Shown: positions 45,038 through 54,359, counted from the stretch's first letter. The stretch: DNA of 64,000 nt from Nocardioides sp. Root190 (GCF_001428565.1 NZ_LMIA01000008.1:512844-576843), one strand, 5' to 3'. Made by a program: numbers and translations. The notes: a model not told the origin generated them from the letters alone.

Positions 45038-45605
45038 GCGCTGGCCCGCTGTGGCCCGCACGTGGGGACTCGGCGTCGGGCTCCTGGTGGGTGTCTGTCT
45101 CGCGATCGCCGTCGCGGTCGTCGGAGACGTCGTCGTCGAGCTGCCGTCATTGCGGGACCAGGTGCGGATCATCCATGTCTTCCCCGGACTGGCCGCGGTC
45201 GTGCTGCCGTTCCGGCTTCTCGACCGGACACCCGATCTCACGGTGCTGTCCACCGCACCGCCGGAGCGTGTCTTCGTCCTCCGCCTCGTCGGCGCCCTGA
45301 TCGCCACTGTTCCGCTGATCCTCGCCCTCCGGGCAGCGGGATGGTCGAGCGCCGCGGCGCTCGTCGTGCCAGCCTTCGTCGGACTCGGCGCGCTGGCGTG
45401 CGTCACCCTCGGTTCCTGGTACTGGGCACCGATGCTCTTCGTGATGGTGCTGTGGCTGCAGTGGGGCTCGCGGGACTGGCCCTACACCGCCCCGGACTCC
45501 TTGATCCTGCTGGATCTGCTGGTGGTCGCCGGCGGCGGAGCCGCCTACGTGATCGGGGAGTCGCAGCGGCTCCGGCGCCGTCAGCGCAGCCGGACCACCC
45601 GGTAG
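45024..45605 (+). CDS. Membrane protein of the ABC cassette
   Basis: A 193-aa integral membrane protein, about six TM helices (for example GLGVGLLVGVCLAIAVAVVG, FPGLAAVVLPFRLL, LVGALIATVPLILAL, LLVVAGGGAAYVIG). No family recognised. The ATG at 45024 overlaps the end of the preceding gene by 14 nt, and GTG at 45027 is an alternative. Tight coupling suggests a second membrane subunit of the exporter or an immunity protein. Its end overlaps the convergent surface-protein gene by 25 bp. Confidence 0.75.
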   Translation: MVWDERWPAVARTWGLGVGLLVGVCLAIAVAVVGDVVVELPSLRDQVRIIHVFPGLAAVVLPFRLLDRTPDLTVLSTAPPERVFVLRLVGALIATVPLILALRAAGWSSAAALVVPAFVGLGALACVTLGSWYWAPMLFVMVLWLQWGSRDWPYTAPDSLILLDLLVVAGGGAAYVIGESQRLRRRQRSRTTR

Positions 45606-48600
45606 CCCACGCTCGGGTTCGTCACGTCGAGTGAGGTCACGGTGATCGTGGCCGTGCTGCCCGCCGCCACGACGAAGCGGATGTGGCGGCTGCCGCCGGT
45701 CGGTGCGTAGGTGCTGGTCATCGAGCCACCGGCGTCCAGAGCTGCCACGGCCAACGGGTAGCCGCCGAGGCCGCTGAACACCGACCTGAAGTTCCACGAC
45801 AGGATCGCGTACGGACCGGTGGTGCCCAGTGCGGCCGCGTCGGTCTGGTCGTCGGTGTAGGCGGAGACCGCGAACTGCTCCAGCCACGTCGTCGGGCTCG
45901 CTCCGAGGGCACTCGCGAGCGCCGGCGTGCCGGTGGTGGAGCCGGTCACCAGTGACTTCAGGAACGCGGTGCGGGCAGGCAGGGAGCCCCCTGCGATCCG
46001 GTCCGCGGCGTAGTTGAGGAACGCCCAGGCGCCGCCCCGGCTCGCCGGGGAGGGGGTGGCCGCGAAGACCGGGTTGCGGGTCGGCGCCTGCAGCCACGGG
46101 CGGTAGCGGGTGTAGTTGGCGTTGATGTAGGTGTTGAACGCCGCGACCCGCCGCGAGGCGTTGGGGCCGGTGGTGAGATCGGAGAGCGTGATGTCCTGCA
46201 GCGGCGTGAGGCCGACGGCGTTGGCGTAGAACACCGCGTCGAGCGCGATGTCGGCGATGGCCTCACCGAGCCACGTGCTGTCGAGCGGCGTTCCGGCGTC
46301 GAGCCGGGCGGCGTCCACGATCTGGTGGCCGAGCTCGTGCGTGAGGTCGCGGGGGATCGCGGTCTTCACGAAGGACAACGTCCGGATGTTGGAGTTCACC
46401 GCGCCGGTGGGGTCCGGCGCCATCGCATAGAAGACCTCGCCCACGTTGCTCGTCGGGCACTCGACCTGGTCGAGCAGGTCCCGGGGCCGGGAGAGGACCA
46501 TGTCCGTGGCGGTCGTGGCGGGCGGGGCCAGCTTGTTGATCTCGGCCGTCACGACGACGACGACCCGGTCGTTCTGGTCGATGTCGGAGGTGTCGCCGAG
46601 CGCGTCGGTGACGGAGGCGACGGCGAGGTCGAGGGTCTCGACCAGGTCGTCGTAGTCGACCGTGGAGAAGCCGCCGACGGGGTTGTTGTCGTCGGTGACG
46701 ATCACGACGCGGGAGCCGACGCCCTGGACGGTGCCGGTGATGGCCGTGCCGGTGGCACAGCTGTGGTTGAGGTTCCCGTTGAGCCTCATCGAGTCGCCGA
46801 GCGCCGGGACGGCACCGGACGCCAGCTGGGCCGGCGGCACGAGCGGCGTGCCGGGACCGACCCCGCCACGGCGTGCTTCGACGAGGGCGACAGCATCACG
46901 ACGATCGGCGGAGTGGGGATCGGCGAGGGCAGCCGAGCCACCGGGGTCCGCGCCGGTCAGCGGCGCGTTGCCGGTGATGCCGACCGACACCTGGTTCTGC
47001 TGCGAGCCGGTGTTGGTCGGGACGAGGAGGTACTCCGCCTCGGCGGCACCCGGGTTGTGGAAGGACACGCTCTCGGCGGTGTCGTCGGTGAGCTCGTCGG
47101 CGTACACGCCGTGCAGCGGGAGGACCTCGGACTCCTCGAACTCCGCGGTGACGCTGAGGTCGGCGACGACGGCGGTGTCGGTGCGGGGGTTGGTGGTGCT
47201 GCCGTCGCTCCACTGGACGAAGCGGTGACCGGTGTCGGGGACGGCGGTGACGGCGGTGCCGTCGGTGCCGTGGTCGACCGTCTGGTCGGCGTCCCCGGTG
47301 ATCGACCCGCCGGTGTCGGCGGCGTACTGGAGTCGGTGGGACAGCACGGCGAACTGGGCGGTGACGCTCACGTCGGCCACCACGTCGGTGTCGGTGCGGG
47401 GGTTGGCGGTGCTGCCGTCGCTCCACTGGACGAAGCGGTGGCCGGTGTCGGGGACGGCGGTGACGGCGGTGCCGTCGGAGCCGTGCTCCACGGTCTGGGG
47501 CGTCGTACCGCCCAGGGTGCCGCCGGCGCCCGCGGAGTAGGTGAGTGTGTACTCCAGGACTGCGAACTCGGCGGTGACACTGAGGTCCCCGGTGACGTTG
47601 GTGTCGGTGCGGGGGTTGGTGGTGCTGCCGTCGCTCCACTGGACGAACCGGTGGCCGGTGTCGGGGACAGCGGTGACGGCGGTGCCGTCCGAGCCGTGCT
47701 CCACCGTCTGGGAGGCCGTCCCGGTGAGGGTGCCGCCGGTGCCGGCGGCGTACGTCAGGGCGTACTCGTTGATCTCGAAGACCGCTGCGATCGACGCGTC
47801 CGCGGTCACGTTGGTGTCGGTGCGGGGGTTGGTGGTGCTCCCGTCGCTCCACCGGAGGAACTCGTGGCCCTCGTCCGGTACGGCGGTGACGGCCGTGCCG
47901 TCGGAGCCGTGGTCCACGCTCTGGTCGTCGTCACCGGTGAGGGACCCGCCGGTGCCGGCGGAGTACTGCAGGCGGTAGGTGATCAGCGCGAACTCGGCAG
48001 TCACCGAGATGTCCGCCACGACGGCCGCATCGGTGCGGGGGTTGGTGGTGCTGCTGTCGCTCCACTGCACGAAGCGGTGGCCGGTGTCGGGCACTGCGGT
48101 CACCGTGGCCGCGTCGGAGCCGTGGGCGACCGTCTGGTCGGCGTCGCCGGTGATCGATCCGCCCGGACCGGCGGCGTAGGTGACGTCGTAGGTGATGGTC
48201 GTGAACTCGGCGGTCACCTCGACATCGGCGGTGACGGCCTCGTCGGTGCGGGGGTTGGTCGTGCTGCCGTCGCTCCAGCGCACGAAGGTCGAGCCGGGGT
48301 TGGGCACCGCGGTGACCGTGGTGCCGTCGGTGCCGTGGTCGACGGTCTGCGGCGAGGTGCCGCCGACGGTGCCGCCGGGCCCGGCGGTGTAGGTCAGTGT
48401 GTACTGCCGCAGCGCGAACTGGGCCGTGACGTTGATGTCGGCTTCGACGTCGCGGTCCTGACGAAGGGCGGTGGTGACCCCGTCGCTCCACTCGGTGAAG
48501 CGGTGGCTGGCATCGGGGACCGCCGTGACCGGCGTGGCGTCGCGACCGGCGCGGACGCGCTGGGAGGTGTCGCCGTCGATGGTGCCGCCGACGCCGGGGG

Positions 48601-48919
48601 CGTAGGTGACGTCGTACCTCGTGGTCGTGCCGTCGCCGTCGCCCGACCCGGTGTCGCCACCGTCGTCCCCGGAGCCAGTGCCGCCGCCAGTGCCCGGCGG
48701 GCAGTCCTGGCTGGTGCCGGCCCCGTTGGGACCGTCGGCGGCGTGGGCGTCGGTGGTGCTGAGCGTGCTCACCGTCAGCATCGCGACCACGACCAGGCTG
48801 GCCCACATCGCGCGGATGCCGCGCTTGCGGGCGACCAGCGCGAAGCCGATCGCGAGCAGGCCGAAGCCGAGGAGGAGGAGACCGAGAGATGGACCGCCGG
48901 TCCCGGGAAGGCACGTCAC
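45581..48919 (-). CDS. InlB-repeat protein with an HExxH metallopeptidase domain
   Basis: A 1112-aa exported protein. From the GTG start, residues 4-8 read LPGTG, then comes a hydrophobic helix (11-30) and RKRGIR, the layout of a C-terminal sortase signal but here at the N-terminus. A normal signal peptide follows (Met38 to about AHA60). Then a Gly/Asp linker with CPPGTGGGTG, seven ~70-aa InlB B-type repeats (about 101-590), a linker, and a zinc-peptidase-like domain with H861-E-L-G-H865 and Glu886 as third ligand candidate, resembling M30 hyicolysin. A shorter start at Met38 (48808) is possible. No anchor lies at the C-terminus. Confidence 0.8.
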   Translation of the reverse strand: MTCLPGTGGPSLGLLLLGFGLLAIGFALVARKRGIRAMWASLVVVAMLTVSTLSTTDAHAADGPNGAGTSQDCPPGTGGGTGSGDDGGDTGSGDGDGTTTRYDVTYAPGVGGTIDGDTSQRVRAGRDATPVTAVPDASHRFTEWSDGVTTALRQDRDVEADINVTAQFALRQYTLTYTAGPGGTVGGTSPQTVDHGTDGTTVTAVPNPGSTFVRWSDGSTTNPRTDEAVTADVEVTAEFTTITYDVTYAAGPGGSITGDADQTVAHGSDAATVTAVPDTGHRFVQWSDSSTTNPRTDAAVVADISVTAEFALITYRLQYSAGTGGSLTGDDDQSVDHGSDGTAVTAVPDEGHEFLRWSDGSTTNPRTDTNVTADASIAAVFEINEYALTYAAGTGGTLTGTASQTVEHGSDGTAVTAVPDTGHRFVQWSDGSTTNPRTDTNVTGDLSVTAEFAVLEYTLTYSAGAGGTLGGTTPQTVEHGSDGTAVTAVPDTGHRFVQWSDGSTANPRTDTDVVADVSVTAQFAVLSHRLQYAADTGGSITGDADQTVDHGTDGTAVTAVPDTGHRFVQWSDGSTTNPRTDTAVVADLSVTAEFEESEVLPLHGVYADELTDDTAESVSFHNPGAAEAEYLLVPTNTGSQQNQVSVGITGNAPLTGADPGGSAALADPHSADRRDAVALVEARRGGVGPGTPLVPPAQLASGAVPALGDSMRLNGNLNHSCATGTAITGTVQGVGSRVVIVTDDNNPVGGFSTVDYDDLVETLDLAVASVTDALGDTSDIDQNDRVVVVVTAEINKLAPPATTATDMVLSRPRDLLDQVECPTSNVGEVFYAMAPDPTGAVNSNIRTLSFVKTAIPRDLTHELGHQIVDAARLDAGTPLDSTWLGEAIADIALDAVFYANAVGLTPLQDITLSDLTTGPNASRRVAAFNTYINANYTRYRPWLQAPTRNPVFAATPSPASRGGAWAFLNYAADRIAGGSLPARTAFLKSLVTGSTTGTPALASALGASPTTWLEQFAVSAYTDDQTDAAALGTTGPYAILSWNFRSVFSGLGGYPLAVAALDAGGSMTSTYAPTGGSRHIRFVVAAGSTATITVTSLDVTNPSVGYRVVRLR
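47140..48619 (-). repeat. Seven tandem ~210-bp coding repeats
   Basis: The InlB-type region consists of seven units of about 70 codons, each with a pattern Y-x-L-T-Y-x-A-G-x-G-G, Q-T-V-x-H-G-x-D-G, VTAVPDTGHRFVQWSDGS and TTNPRTD. The last three units are the most alike. Such arrays are prone to copy-number change. Confidence 0.88.
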
Positions 48920-49042
48920 GAGCGAGTACGATACCGGTTTTGACGAGGGGTCTCAGAGATTGGCCAGGAATGCTGCTCGGCCGGGGCGTTGCGACCGGAT
49001 GCCACAGGGCGGCGTCGGTTCGGCGGCAGGCCCGGGCGTCGA

Positions 49043-49048
49043 TACGAT
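49043..49048 (+). promoter_or_regulatory. -10 box of guaA, leaderless start
   Basis: TACGAT fits TANNNT and ends 6 nt before the guaA ATG; no Shine-Dalgarno sequence is visible. Confidence 0.55.
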
Positions 49049-49054
49049 TCGGCC

Positions 49055-50656
49055 ATGAACCAGGCCCCCGCGACGCAGGTCCCCGAGACGCAGTCCGAGC
49101 ACGACCTGGTCCTGGTCGTGGACTTCGGGGCGCAGTACGCCCAGCTCATCGCCCGACGAGTGCGCGAGGCACGCGTCTACTCCGAGATCGTGCCGCACAC
49201 GATGCCGATCGCGGAGATGGTCGCGCGGGGTCCCAAGGCGATCATCCTGTCCGGCGGACCGTCCTCGGTCTACGCCGAGGGCGCCCCGGCGATCGACCCG
49301 GCCATCTTCGAGGCCGAGACCCCGCTGTTCGGCATGTGCTACGGATTCCAGCTGATGGCCCAGGGCCTCGGCGGCACGGTGTCCGCGACCGGCGCCCGGG
49401 AGTACGGCCGCACCAAGGTCCACGTCGGCCACGCCGGCACCCTGCTCGGCGGCATCCCCTCCGAGCACAAGGTGTGGATGTCGCACGGTGACTCCGTCAC
49501 GGCGGCGCCCGAGGGCTTCGAGGTCCTCGCGTCGACCGAGTCGACGCCGGTCGCCGCCTTCGAGAACGTCGAGCGCGGCTACGCCGGCGTGCAGTGGCAC
49601 CCGGAGGTGCTGCACTCCGAGCACGGCCAGAAGGTGCTCGAGCACTTCCTCTGGGACATCGCCGGCTGCCGCCAGACCTGGACCATCGGCAACATCGCCG
49701 AGGAGCAGATCGAGCGCATCCGCCAGCAGGTCGGCCCTGAGGGCCGGGCGATCTGCGGCCTGTCCGGTGGTGTCGACTCAGCGGTCGCCGCGGCGATCGT
49801 GCAGAAGGCGATCGGTGACCGGCTCACCTGTGTGTACGTCGACCACGGGCTCATGCGCAAGGGCGAGACCGAGCAGATCGAGCGGGACTTCGTGGCCTCG
49901 ACCGGGGCCAAGCTGGTCGTCGTCGACGCGGAGAAGCAGTTCCTCGACGCACTCGCCGGCGTCAGCGACCCGGAGACCAAGCGCAAGATCATCGGCCGCG
50001 AGTTCATCCGGACCTTCGAGGCCGCCGAGATCGAGGTCATCAAGGACGCTCCCGAGGGTGCCTCCGTCGGCTTCCTGGTCCAGGGCACGCTCTACCCCGA
50101 CGTCGTCGAGTCCGGTGGGGGAGCAGGCACGCACAACATCAAGTCGCACCACAACGTCGGCGGCCTGCCCGAGGACCTCGAGTTCGAGCTGATCGAGCCG
50201 CTGCGCACCCTCTTCAAGGACGAGGTCCGCCTGGTCGGCGAGCAGCTCGGCCTGCCCGCCGAGATCGTGTGGCGACACCCGTTCCCCGGCCCCGGCCTGG
50301 GCATCCGCATCATCGGCGAGGTCACCCGCGAGCGCCTCGACATCCTCCGCGAGGCCGACGCCATCGCCCGCGAGGAGCTCACCGCCTCCGGCCTGGACCG
50401 TGACATCTGGCAGTTCCCCGTCGTCCTGCTCGCCGACGTCCGCTCGGTCGGGGTCCAGGGCGACGGCCGCACCTACGGCCACCCCGTCGTACTGCGGCCC
50501 GTCACCTCCGAGGACGCGATGACCGCCGACTGGGCACGCGTCCCGTACGACGTCCTGGAGACGATCTCGACCCGGATCACCAACGAGGTCCGCGAGATCA
50601 ACCGGGTCACCCTCGACATCACCTCGAAGCCCCCGGGGACCATCGAGTGGGAGTAG
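49055..50656 (+). CDS. guaA: GMP synthase (glutamine-hydrolysing)
   Basis: Converts XMP to GMP, following guaB in the pathway. The 533-aa protein has an N-terminal class I amidotransferase domain (catalytic Cys in [10 protein letters not shown], His and Glu in GVQWHPEV), an ATP-pyrophosphatase domain with the P-loop [11 protein letters not shown], and a C-terminal dimerisation domain ending KPPGTIEWE. Complete in length. The ATG at 49055 follows a leaderless promoter; the extra open frame upstream is non-coding. It faces away from the InlB-repeat gene. Confidence 0.96.
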   Translation: MNQAPATQVPETQSEHDLVLVVDFGAQYAQLIARRVREARVYSEIVPHTMPIAEMVARGPKAIILSGGPSSVYAEGAPAIDPAIFEAETPLFGMCYGFQLMAQGLGGTVSATGAREYGRTKVHVGHAGTLLGGIPSEHKVWMSHGDSVTAAPEGFEVLASTESTPVAAFENVERGYAGVQWHPEVLHSEHGQKVLEHFLWDIAGCRQTWTIGNIAEEQIERIRQQVGPEGRAICGLSGGVDSAVAAAIVQKAIGDRLTCVYVDHGLMRKGETEQIERDFVASTGAKLVVVDAEKQFLDALAGVSDPETKRKIIGREFIRTFEAAEIEVIKDAPEGASVGFLVQGTLYPDVVESGGGAGTHNIKSHHNVGGLPEDLEFELIEPLRTLFKDEVRLVGEQLGLPAEIVWRHPFPGPGLGIRIIGEVTRERLDILREADAIAREELTASGLDRDIWQFPVVLLADVRSVGVQGDGRTYGHPVVLRPVTSEDAMTADWARVPYDVLETISTRITNEVREINRVTLDITSKPPGTIEWE

Positions 50657-50768
50657 TTCCCCGACTCTGACCTGCGGAGGCGTCCGTCGTCGTGGCGTCC
50701 GTATCGTGCTCGGTACCGCGGGTACCTCGATGCCTTCAGGACGTTCGCATCGAGGATCAGGAGGACCG

Positions 50769-51239
50769 ATGTCCGCCGAGCAGGACAGATTGATCGAGCT
50801 GATGAAGGACATGCCGATCGGCATGTTGACCACCTACGGGCCCGACGGTCCGCGCAGCATCCCGATGGCGCGCCAGGAGGTCGACCCGGGGGCTGAGCTG
50901 TGGTTCATCACGGCCCGCGACACCCGCCACGTCGACGCCCTCGCCACCGACCCCACCGTCTCCATCACCTTCTCGGCCCGCGACTCGTGGGTCGCGCTGA
51001 ACGGTCGTGCCACGGTCGTGGAGGACCAGGAGAAGCTGAAGGAGCTCTGGACCACCTTCGCCGAGGCGTGGATGCCCGAGGGCCCCGAGGATCCCAATGC
51101 CGTGCTGCTGCGCGTCGACGTCGACGAGGCGGAGTACTGGGACACCCCGGGCGGCAAGGTCGCCTCGCTGATCAGCTTGGCCAAGACCAAGCTCACCGGC
51201 GAGACCTACGACGCCGACCACGCGACCGTCCGACCGTGA
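50769..51239 (+). CDS. Pyridoxamine-5'-phosphate-oxidase-like (general stress protein 26 type)
   Basis: A 156-aa split-barrel flavin-binding protein of the general stress protein 26 group. It shows IGMLTTYGPDGPRSIPMA and LWFITARDTRHVDALATDP, the usual beta-barrel pattern, and the C-terminal stretch AEYWDTPGG typical of this subfamily. It probably binds FMN or a related cofactor; the reaction is unknown. The ATG at 50769 has AGGAGG 7 nt upstream. The ThDP enzyme follows after one base, so the two are likely co-expressed, perhaps in stress or stationary phase. Confidence 0.85.
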   Translation: MSAEQDRLIELMKDMPIGMLTTYGPDGPRSIPMARQEVDPGAELWFITARDTRHVDALATDPTVSITFSARDSWVALNGRATVVEDQEKLKELWTTFAEAWMPEGPEDPNAVLLRVDVDEAEYWDTPGGKVASLISLAKTKLTGETYDADHATVRP

Positions 51240-51240
51240 G

Positions 51241-53076
51241 GTGAGGGCCGTGGCCGACGAGCGTCTGGTGGCGGACCTGCTGGTGGAGAGGTTGAGGGCG
51301 TGGGGAGCACGCCGGATCTTCGGCTACTCCGGCGACGGCATCAACACCTTCATGGGCGCCCTGCGCCGAGCCGACGGAGACCCGCGGTTCGTCCAGGCAC
51401 GCCACGAGGAGAACGCCGCCCTGATGGCGGTCGGCCACGCCAAGTACACCGGTGAGGTCGGCGTCGTCACCAGCACCCAGGGCCCGGGGGCGGTGCACCT
51501 GCTCAACGGCCTGTACGACGCCAAGCTCGACCACACGCCGGTCGTGGCGATCGTCGGTCAGCAGCAGCGCAGCGTGCTGGGCTCGGAGTACCAGCAGGAG
51601 ATCGACCTGCAGTCGCTCTTCAAGGACGTCGCGGCCCAGTTCGTCCAGACCGTGCAGACCGCCGAGCAGGCGCCGATGGTCATCGACCGTGCCTTCCGCA
51701 CGGCGCTGGCCACGCGGTCGCCCTGCGTCGTGATCGTGCCGCACGACGTGCAGGAGCTCCCCACGCCCGACCCGGCCGGGCACGAGCACGGCGTCATGGC
51801 GACTGCCGTCGAGTGGCGCCGACCTCGCGTCGTACCCACGGCGCAGGACCTGAGCGAGGCGGCGGCTGTGCTGTCCTCCGGCGAGCGGGTGGCGCTGTTG
51901 GTGGGCCAGGGCATTCGTGAGGCCGGGAGCGAGGTGCGCGCGGTGGTCGAACGGCTGGGCGCCGGTGTCACCACGAGCCTTCTCGGCAAGCCGTGGTGGG
52001 ACGAGGCGCTGCCGACCAGCTGCGGCGTGATGGGCCACCTCGGCACGCATGCGTCGGGTTGGCTGATGGAGCAGTGCGACACGTTGCTGATCGTGGGGAG
52101 CAACGACCCGTGGAGCGAGTACTACCCGAAGCCGGGCCAGGCGCGCGCCGTCCAGGTCGACATCGACGGACGCCACCTCGGCAACCGCTACCCGGTCGAG
52201 GTCGGGCTGACCGGCGACGCCGCCGAGACCCTGGCCGCGCTGTTGCCGCTCCTGCCGGACCGCTCCGGCTCGTCCTGGCAGGCCGAGGTGGAGGACGTCG
52301 TACGTCGGTCGCGGCAGCTGGCCGCCGATCGTGCCGCCCTTCCCGCTGATCCGATCAACCCGGAGCTCGCCGTCCGTTCGCTCAACGCACACCTGCCAGC
52401 CGGTGCGCAGGTCGCAGTCGACGTCGGCTCGGTGACCTACTGGTACGCACGGCACCTCCAGCTGCCGTCCGGCGTCCCGGCACACCTGTCCTCGACGCTG
52501 GCGACGATGGGCTCGAGCGTCCCGTACGGCATCGCCGCCAAGCTGGCGCACCCCGACCGTCCGGTCGTCGCGCTGTCAGGCGACGGCGCGATGCAGATGG
52601 TCGGCATCAACGAGCTCGTGACGGTGTCGCGCCTGTGGCGGGAGTGGGCCGATCCCCGCTTCGCACTGCTGGTGCTGCACAACCGCGACCTGGCCGAGGT
52701 GAGCTGGGAGCAGCGGGAGATGGAGAAGGAGCCGCGTTTCGAGGACAGCCAGTCCCTGCCCGAGTTCCCGTACGCCGCCTATGCCGAGCTGCTCGGCCTG
52801 GGTGGCCTGCGCGTCGACCACCCGGACCAGCTCGACGACGCCTGGGCTCGCGCACTCTCCGCTGACCGCCCCTTCCTCATCGAGGCCGTCGTGGATCCCG
52901 ACGTGCCGCTGCTGCCGCCCTTTCCGGCGGGGGAGCAGAAGCTGGACGACTTCCGCGAGGGCCTGGACGCGGAGGGCGAGTCCGGGGCGCACGCCCGGGA
53001 CCTGTTGGACGAGCAGGCGGCCCAGGAGCTCGACGTGGGGCTGAGGTTTCGCGCCTCGGGTACAACTTCCCCATGA
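51241..53076 (+). CDS. Thiamine-diphosphate enzyme, pyruvate-oxidase-like
   Basis: A 611-aa ThDP-dependent enzyme of the PoxB / acetolactate synthase superfamily. The cofactor-activating glutamate is in QARHEENAALMAVGHA, the PYR domain holds STQGPGAVHLLNGLYDA, and the PP-domain motif SGDGAMQMVGINEL binds ThDP-Mg. It ends with an extra acidic tail. Pyruvate dehydrogenase (quinone) or a related 2-oxoacid decarboxylase/oxidase is likely; the substrate is not certain. The GTG at 51241 is taken, with 51250 as alternative. A 47-codon gene overlaps its stop. Confidence 0.85.
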   Translation: MRAVADERLVADLLVERLRAWGARRIFGYSGDGINTFMGALRRADGDPRFVQARHEENAALMAVGHAKYTGEVGVVTSTQGPGAVHLLNGLYDAKLDHTPVVAIVGQQQRSVLGSEYQQEIDLQSLFKDVAAQFVQTVQTAEQAPMVIDRAFRTALATRSPCVVIVPHDVQELPTPDPAGHEHGVMATAVEWRRPRVVPTAQDLSEAAAVLSSGERVALLVGQGIREAGSEVRAVVERLGAGVTTSLLGKPWWDEALPTSCGVMGHLGTHASGWLMEQCDTLLIVGSNDPWSEYYPKPGQARAVQVDIDGRHLGNRYPVEVGLTGDAAETLAALLPLLPDRSGSSWQAEVEDVVRRSRQLAADRAALPADPINPELAVRSLNAHLPAGAQVAVDVGSVTYWYARHLQLPSGVPAHLSSTLATMGSSVPYGIAAKLAHPDRPVVALSGDGAMQMVGINELVTVSRLWREWADPRFALLVLHNRDLAEVSWEQREMEKEPRFEDSQSLPEFPYAAYAELLGLGGLRVDHPDQLDDAWARALSADRPFLIEAVVDPDVPLLPPFPAGEQKLDDFREGLDAEGESGAHARDLLDEQAAQELDVGLRFRASGTTSP

Positions 53077-53216
53077 AGATCCTTCGCACCGCTGCCGCCC
53101 TCGGGATTGCCAAGAAGGTCGTGGAGGAGGCCAAGAAGCCGGAGAACCAGGCCAAGATCAAGGCGGGTGCCGAGAAGTTGAAGAGCCGCACCCGGGGTCG
53201 TCGCCCGCAGGGCTGA
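53073..53216 (+). CDS. Small basic protein, 47 aa
   Basis: A short gene whose ATG overlaps the preceding TGA (ATGA), suggesting translational coupling. The product is rich in Lys, Ala and Arg: MKILRTAAALGIAKKVVEEA, then KKPENQAKIK and a basic end. It would form one amphipathic helix. Similar short actinobacterial proteins containing KPENQAKI are known to me only as hypothetical. Function unknown; a nucleic-acid or membrane-surface role would fit the charge (inference). Confidence 0.6.
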   Translation: MKILRTAAALGIAKKVVEEAKKPENQAKIKAGAEKLKSRTRGRRPQG

Positions 53217-53222
53217 GCTGCG

Positions 53223-54359
53223 TCACACCACCCGGTGGGGCGCTTCGGACTCCCGCCCCTGGAAGGCCAGGATCGCCGGGTTGACGATGCGTCCCTCGCG
53301 GACCTCGATCGCCCGGCTCAGGGTCTCGTCGGCGTCCCAGGCGGCGCCACCCTCGAGCACGCGGCGCAGGAACGGGGTGAGGGCGTTGCTGTTCTCCCAC
53401 GTCGCCGAGTTCCAGAGGTACGACGGTGAGTGGTCGACGCCGTAGTAGAGGACGTTGTCCCCGACGACGAAGGTCGGATCCTCGAAGCTGGTCGGGCGGG
53501 CGAAGCTGAAACCCATCCCCAGGTCGCAGGAGACGTCGACGACCAGGCTGCCGGGGCGGAACGCAGCCATGTCCTCGTCCTCCAGGTAGACCATCGGGTT
53601 CGCGGTGTCCTGGAGGGTGCAGTTGACGATGATGTCGTTCTCGGCGAGGTAGGCCGGCAGTGGCTCCCGGCCGCGCTCGGTGATCACGTCGCTCTGCCCG
53701 TCCGCGTCGTGCTCGAACTGCCGGATCCGCACGGAGTGGATCGGGGAGCCCACCGCGGCCACCCCGCGGTTGGTCAGGACCGCGACCTCGTGCACGCCGT
53801 GCGCGTTGAGGGCGGTCACGGCACCGCGGGCGGTGGCACCGAAGCCGATGACGACGGCGCTGAGCCGGCGTCCGTAGTCGCCGGTCAGGCCGGCCAGCTC
53901 GAGGGCGTGCAGCACGGAGCAGTAGCCGGCGAGCTCGTTGTTCTTGTGGAAGACGTGCAACCCGACCGCGCCGTCGCGGGTCCAGTGGTTCATCGCCTCG
54001 AAGGCGATCAGCGTGAGCTTCTGGTCGATCGCGACCTGGGTGAGCTCGGTGTCCTGGACGCAGTGCGGCCAGCCCCAGAGCACCTGACCCGGCGCCATCG
54101 CGGCGACGTCGGAGAGCTGCGGCTTGGGCAGCAGCACGACTTCGGAGTCGGCGAGCAATTGCTCGCGTGAGGCGAAGCCGGCGACGTGCTCGCGCAGGGC
54201 GTCGTCCTCGACGCCGAACTTGGCGCCGTACCCGTGCTCGAGCGTGATGACCGCTCGCAGGTCGGCGTCGAGATGAGGGATGTGGTCCGGGTGGATCGGC
54301 AGGCGGTGCTCGTTCTCCTTGGCCGAGGATCCGATGACGCCCAACTTCAGGAGCGTCAC
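53223..54359 (-). CDS. N5-(carboxyethyl)ornithine synthase / alanine dehydrogenase-like protein
   Basis: A 378-aa NAD(P)-dependent enzyme of the alanine dehydrogenase / transhydrogenase alpha / saccharopine dehydrogenase fold. The N-terminus KLGVIGSSAKENEHRLPIHP is the substrate-domain motif. VIGFGATARGAVTALNAHG is the Rossmann loop, and VDVSCDLGMGFSFARPTSF the later conserved strand. The subgroup is usually annotated N5-(carboxyethyl)ornithine synthase, but the physiological reaction in actinobacteria is uncertain. The GTG start overlaps an 11-codon upstream reading frame. Confidence 0.8.
   Translation of the reverse strand: MTLLKLGVIGSSAKENEHRLPIHPDHIPHLDADLRAVITLEHGYGAKFGVEDDALREHVAGFASREQLLADSEVVLLPKPQLSDVAAMAPGQVLWGWPHCVQDTELTQVAIDQKLTLIAFEAMNHWTRDGAVGLHVFHKNNELAGYCSVLHALELAGLTGDYGRRLSAVVIGFGATARGAVTALNAHGVHEVAVLTNRGVAAVGSPIHSVRIRQFEHDADGQSDVITERGREPLPAYLAENDIIVNCTLQDTANPMVYLEDEDMAAFRPGSLVVDVSCDLGMGFSFARPTSFEDPTFVVGDNVLYYGVDHSPSYLWNSATWENSNALTPFLRRVLEGGAAWDADETLSRAIEVREGRIVNPAILAFQGRESEAPHRVV

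Noticed and set aside
46325..48943. 872-codon open frame on the plus strand
   Set aside because: It is antisense to the InlB-repeat protein. Its Gly/Val-rich repeats simply mirror the coding repeats, and it has no ribosome site or domain.
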